Positions 62,440 to 64,000 of a DNA stretch of 64,000 bases are shown here, piece by piece. A model generated the notes under the pieces. The model made no database searches, was not told the origin of the DNA, and saw nothing but the letters and a program-made list of their open reading frames with translations. The position numbers were made by a program, and so were the translations under genes. The stretch is from Bacteroidota bacterium (GTDB lineage: Bacteria; Bacteroidota; Bacteroidia; Cytophagales; Cyclobacteriaceae), in contig JAFEAM010000008.1 of the NCBI GenBank assembly GCA_018266395.1, positions 4,461-68,460 of the forward strand, read 5' to 3'. Each line of letters starts with the position of its first letter. Position 1 is the first letter of the stretch.

Positions 62440-63339
62440 TCAGACAGGTGTTATATTAATTACGACATTCCCCTTCTTATGGAAGGATTCTACATACGTA
62501 TGCGCCTCTTTAATCTGGTGAAGTGAGTATCTTCTGTCGATGACAGTTGTCAATTTTCCATCCTCGATCAACTGTTTCAATTCAAGCAAATCATCCGGAT
62601 GGGATTTCGGCGAACTGTTCACCGATACGTATTTACCTCCTTTTCTCAGCAAAGGTCTGCAAGCGGCCTTTGACGTTTTACCCACAGCGTCAAAAATGAT
62701 GTCATAACGGGTATCGGTTTTAGAGAAATCCGATTTGGTGTAGTCAATGACTTGACTGGCTCCAAGCTGACGCACGAGAGGTACATTGGGCGTGCTGCAA
62801 ACTCCGGTGATATCAGCGTTATATGCCTTGGCAATCTGGACCGCAAAAGTGCCAACACTTCCTGATGCACCATAAATCAGGACTTTGTCCTTTGCCTTGA
62901 GGCCACTCTGCTTCAAGAAACGGAGCGCGGTAATGCCGCCAATCGGAATTGTGGCCGCTTCTTCAAAGGTCATGTTGAATGGCTTTTTGGCAATCAGGTC
63001 ATTGACTGGAAGGCAGGTGTATTCTGCATATCCTCCAAACCGGAGGCCGCACGATGCAAAAACGGCGTCGCCTGGTCTAAAGGACTGAACCATGTCTCCG
63101 ACTTCTTCCACCACTCCTGCAATTTCAAACCCCAGTATTTTTACGCGCGTGGGTTTAAAAAGCCCATTGAATAGCCGGGCGAGAATGGGATCGGCTTTTC
63201 GCATCCGCCAATCTCCGGCCGATACCGTAGTGGCGTGTATTTTGATCAACACCTCATTTCTCTTTGGTTTGGGCCTGTTGATGTCCTTTAGCTCCAGCAC
63301 ATCCGGTGGGCCGTACTTCTCATATACAACTGCTTTCAT
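62440..63339 (-). CDS. Medium-chain NAD(P)-dependent alcohol dehydrogenase (quinone-oxidoreductase-like)
   Basis: A 299-residue zinc-independent MDR enzyme. MKAVVYEKYGPPDVLELKD begins the GroES-like domain, with ILGFEIAGVVEEVGDMVQSFRPGDAVFA. The Rossmann domain shows VLIYGASGSVGTFAVQIAKAYNADITGVCS. Catalytic zinc ligands (the GHE motif) are absent, as in quinone reductases. Related enzymes reduce quinones or enones. It overlaps the DUF4386 gene by 4 bases, so the two are probably one operon. Confidence 0.9.
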   Translation of the reverse strand: MKAVVYEKYGPPDVLELKDINRPKPKRNEVLIKIHATTVSAGDWRMRKADPILARLFNGLFKPTRVKILGFEIAGVVEEVGDMVQSFRPGDAVFASCGLRFGGYAEYTCLPVNDLIAKKPFNMTFEEAATIPIGGITALRFLKQSGLKAKDKVLIYGASGSVGTFAVQIAKAYNADITGVCSTPNVPLVRQLGASQVIDYTKSDFSKTDTRYDIIFDAVGKTSKAACRPLLRKGGKYVSVNSSPKSHPDDLLELKQLIEDGKLTTVIDRRYSLHQIKEAHTYVESFHKKGNVVINITPV

Positions 63340-63998
63340 TTAGAGCTGTCATTTTGATTGACAAATCCTTTAACTACGAGCCAGATCCCCAATGAAAACT
63401 CGAACAGCGCAACACCGACGGCGGATAACCCGGCCACGGGAGATTGACGCTCAATGAACCCGAACATCACTGCGATAAATCCTGCAACAAGCATCGGCGC
63501 TCCTGCAATGCCGATCACGGAAAGAGCTCTTGGCACCAGCCTCGATTGATACAACAGGATACCCAGCAATAGGTCGTTTATTGCAGGAATGAAACCCTGA
63601 CCGAGCATGAAGATACGGTCATACAGAGCAACCAGTGCCTGGCTGACTGCTACTGCCTCAGGCCCAACCCCTGCCTCTCGTAAGGTCACAACCGATAACA
63701 GGAACGAAACACCGACAAACATGGTGGCTGCCTCAAGAATCCTGGCCCCAACAAAGCCCAACGCAAGTCCTTGGTTTTGTTTTCGTAGCACGGGGAATAA
63801 CACGACGGCCGTGGCAATGTTTGCGAGGGCTACAATCATCTCGAGGATACCGCCAACAATCACGTCGGTGTCTGGTCCAGGACCAAGGACGTAGTTTGGA
63901 TCATGAACCGATCGGTAGAGCACGAGGGTGGGGATTGAGACAAACGTCAGTAAATAGAACGCTCCCGCAAGAAGGGCAGTCTTCCGTTGTGAAGTCAT
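63336..63998 (-). CDS. DUF4386 family membrane protein
   Basis: A 220-residue protein with about six transmembrane helices. Typical family sequence is RKTALLAGAFYLLTFVSIPTLVLY at the N-terminus, FVGARILEAATMFVGVSFLLSVV in the middle and SVIGIAGAPMLVAGFIAVMFGF later. The function is unknown. It is the first gene of a two-gene unit with the alcohol dehydrogenase. The start ATG lies 2 bases from the window edge, so the upstream region cannot be read. Confidence 0.85.
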   Translation of the reverse strand: MTSQRKTALLAGAFYLLTFVSIPTLVLYRSVHDPNYVLGPGPDTDVIVGGILEMIVALANIATAVVLFPVLRKQNQGLALGFVGARILEAATMFVGVSFLLSVVTLREAGVGPEAVAVSQALVALYDRIFMLGQGFIPAINDLLLGILLYQSRLVPRALSVIGIAGAPMLVAGFIAVMFGFIERQSPVAGLSAVGVALFEFSLGIWLVVKGFVNQNDSSK

Positions 63999-64000
63999 CG

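Overview
The window is a chromosomal segment of a Bacteroidota bacterium, most likely a member of Cytophagales (a Chryseolinea or Fulvivirga-like relative; this is inferred from protein style and gene order, not from a search). The main evidence is the Bacteroidota gene order rplE-rpsN-rpsH-rplF-rplR-rpsE-rpmD-rplO-secY-map-infA-rpmJ-rpsM-rpsK-rpsD-rpoA-rplQ-carA-eno, promoters of the TTG-N18/19-TAnnTTTG type, weak Shine-Dalgarno sequences, a Bacteroidota-type LptD, an L17 with a charged tail and a long LysS. I see no rRNA, tRNA, CRISPR array, transposase, integrase or phage gene.

Layout. 1-8428 is the end of the spc operon and the alpha operon, closed by a terminator. 8547-10964 holds carA and eno. 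11.1-31.6 kb is mostly housekeeping: an ABC exporter with a class II amidotransferase, an FtsB/DivIC protein, a MuiA-like protein, outer-membrane beta-barrels, Ppx/GppA, a carboxyltransferase beta subunit, an M42 peptidase, aroA and aroB, proline dehydrogenase, lysS and lptD. 31.7-41.2 kb carries a cell-wall amidase, an MCE protein, a second carboxyltransferase, a SirB1-like protein, a phosphopantetheinyl transferase, WD40 and DivIVA proteins, folB, an IscA-like protein and dtd. 41.35-48.5 kb is one minus-strand operon: DUF58, transglutaminase, MoxR ATPase and a TPR protein. 48.6-53.1 kb holds assorted small and membrane genes, including a potassium-channel-like protein without a recognisable selectivity filter. 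53.1-53.4 kb is a two-part minisatellite. 53.6-56.4 kb is a likely operon of ECF sigma factor, zinc-finger anti-sigma, two YHS proteins, DoxX-like and DinB-like proteins. 56.4-58.0 kb is a TspO-like and DUF1295 pair. 58.0-62.3 kb is a compact inorganic-carbon module. 62.4-64.0 kb is an alcohol dehydrogenase and a DUF4386 protein.

The most interesting unit is 58033-62265. A LysR regulator is transcribed away from a five-gene run: a small four-helix membrane protein, an exported beta-carbonic anhydrase, an SbtA bicarbonate permease, an SbtB PII-like protein and a DUF6671 zinc-ribbon protein. A perfect T-N11-A palindrome lies between the two transcripts. These are parts of the cyanobacterial CO2-concentrating machinery in an apparently heterotrophic host. 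Bicarbonate could feed the carboxylases encoded nearby (two acyl-CoA carboxyltransferase beta subunits and carbamoyl phosphate synthase). Other points of note are the MoxR/DUF58/transglutaminase/TPR operon, the sigma/YHS operon with an ECF-type promoter, and a consensus promoter and GC-rich hairpin inside the ribosomal operon ahead of rpsH.
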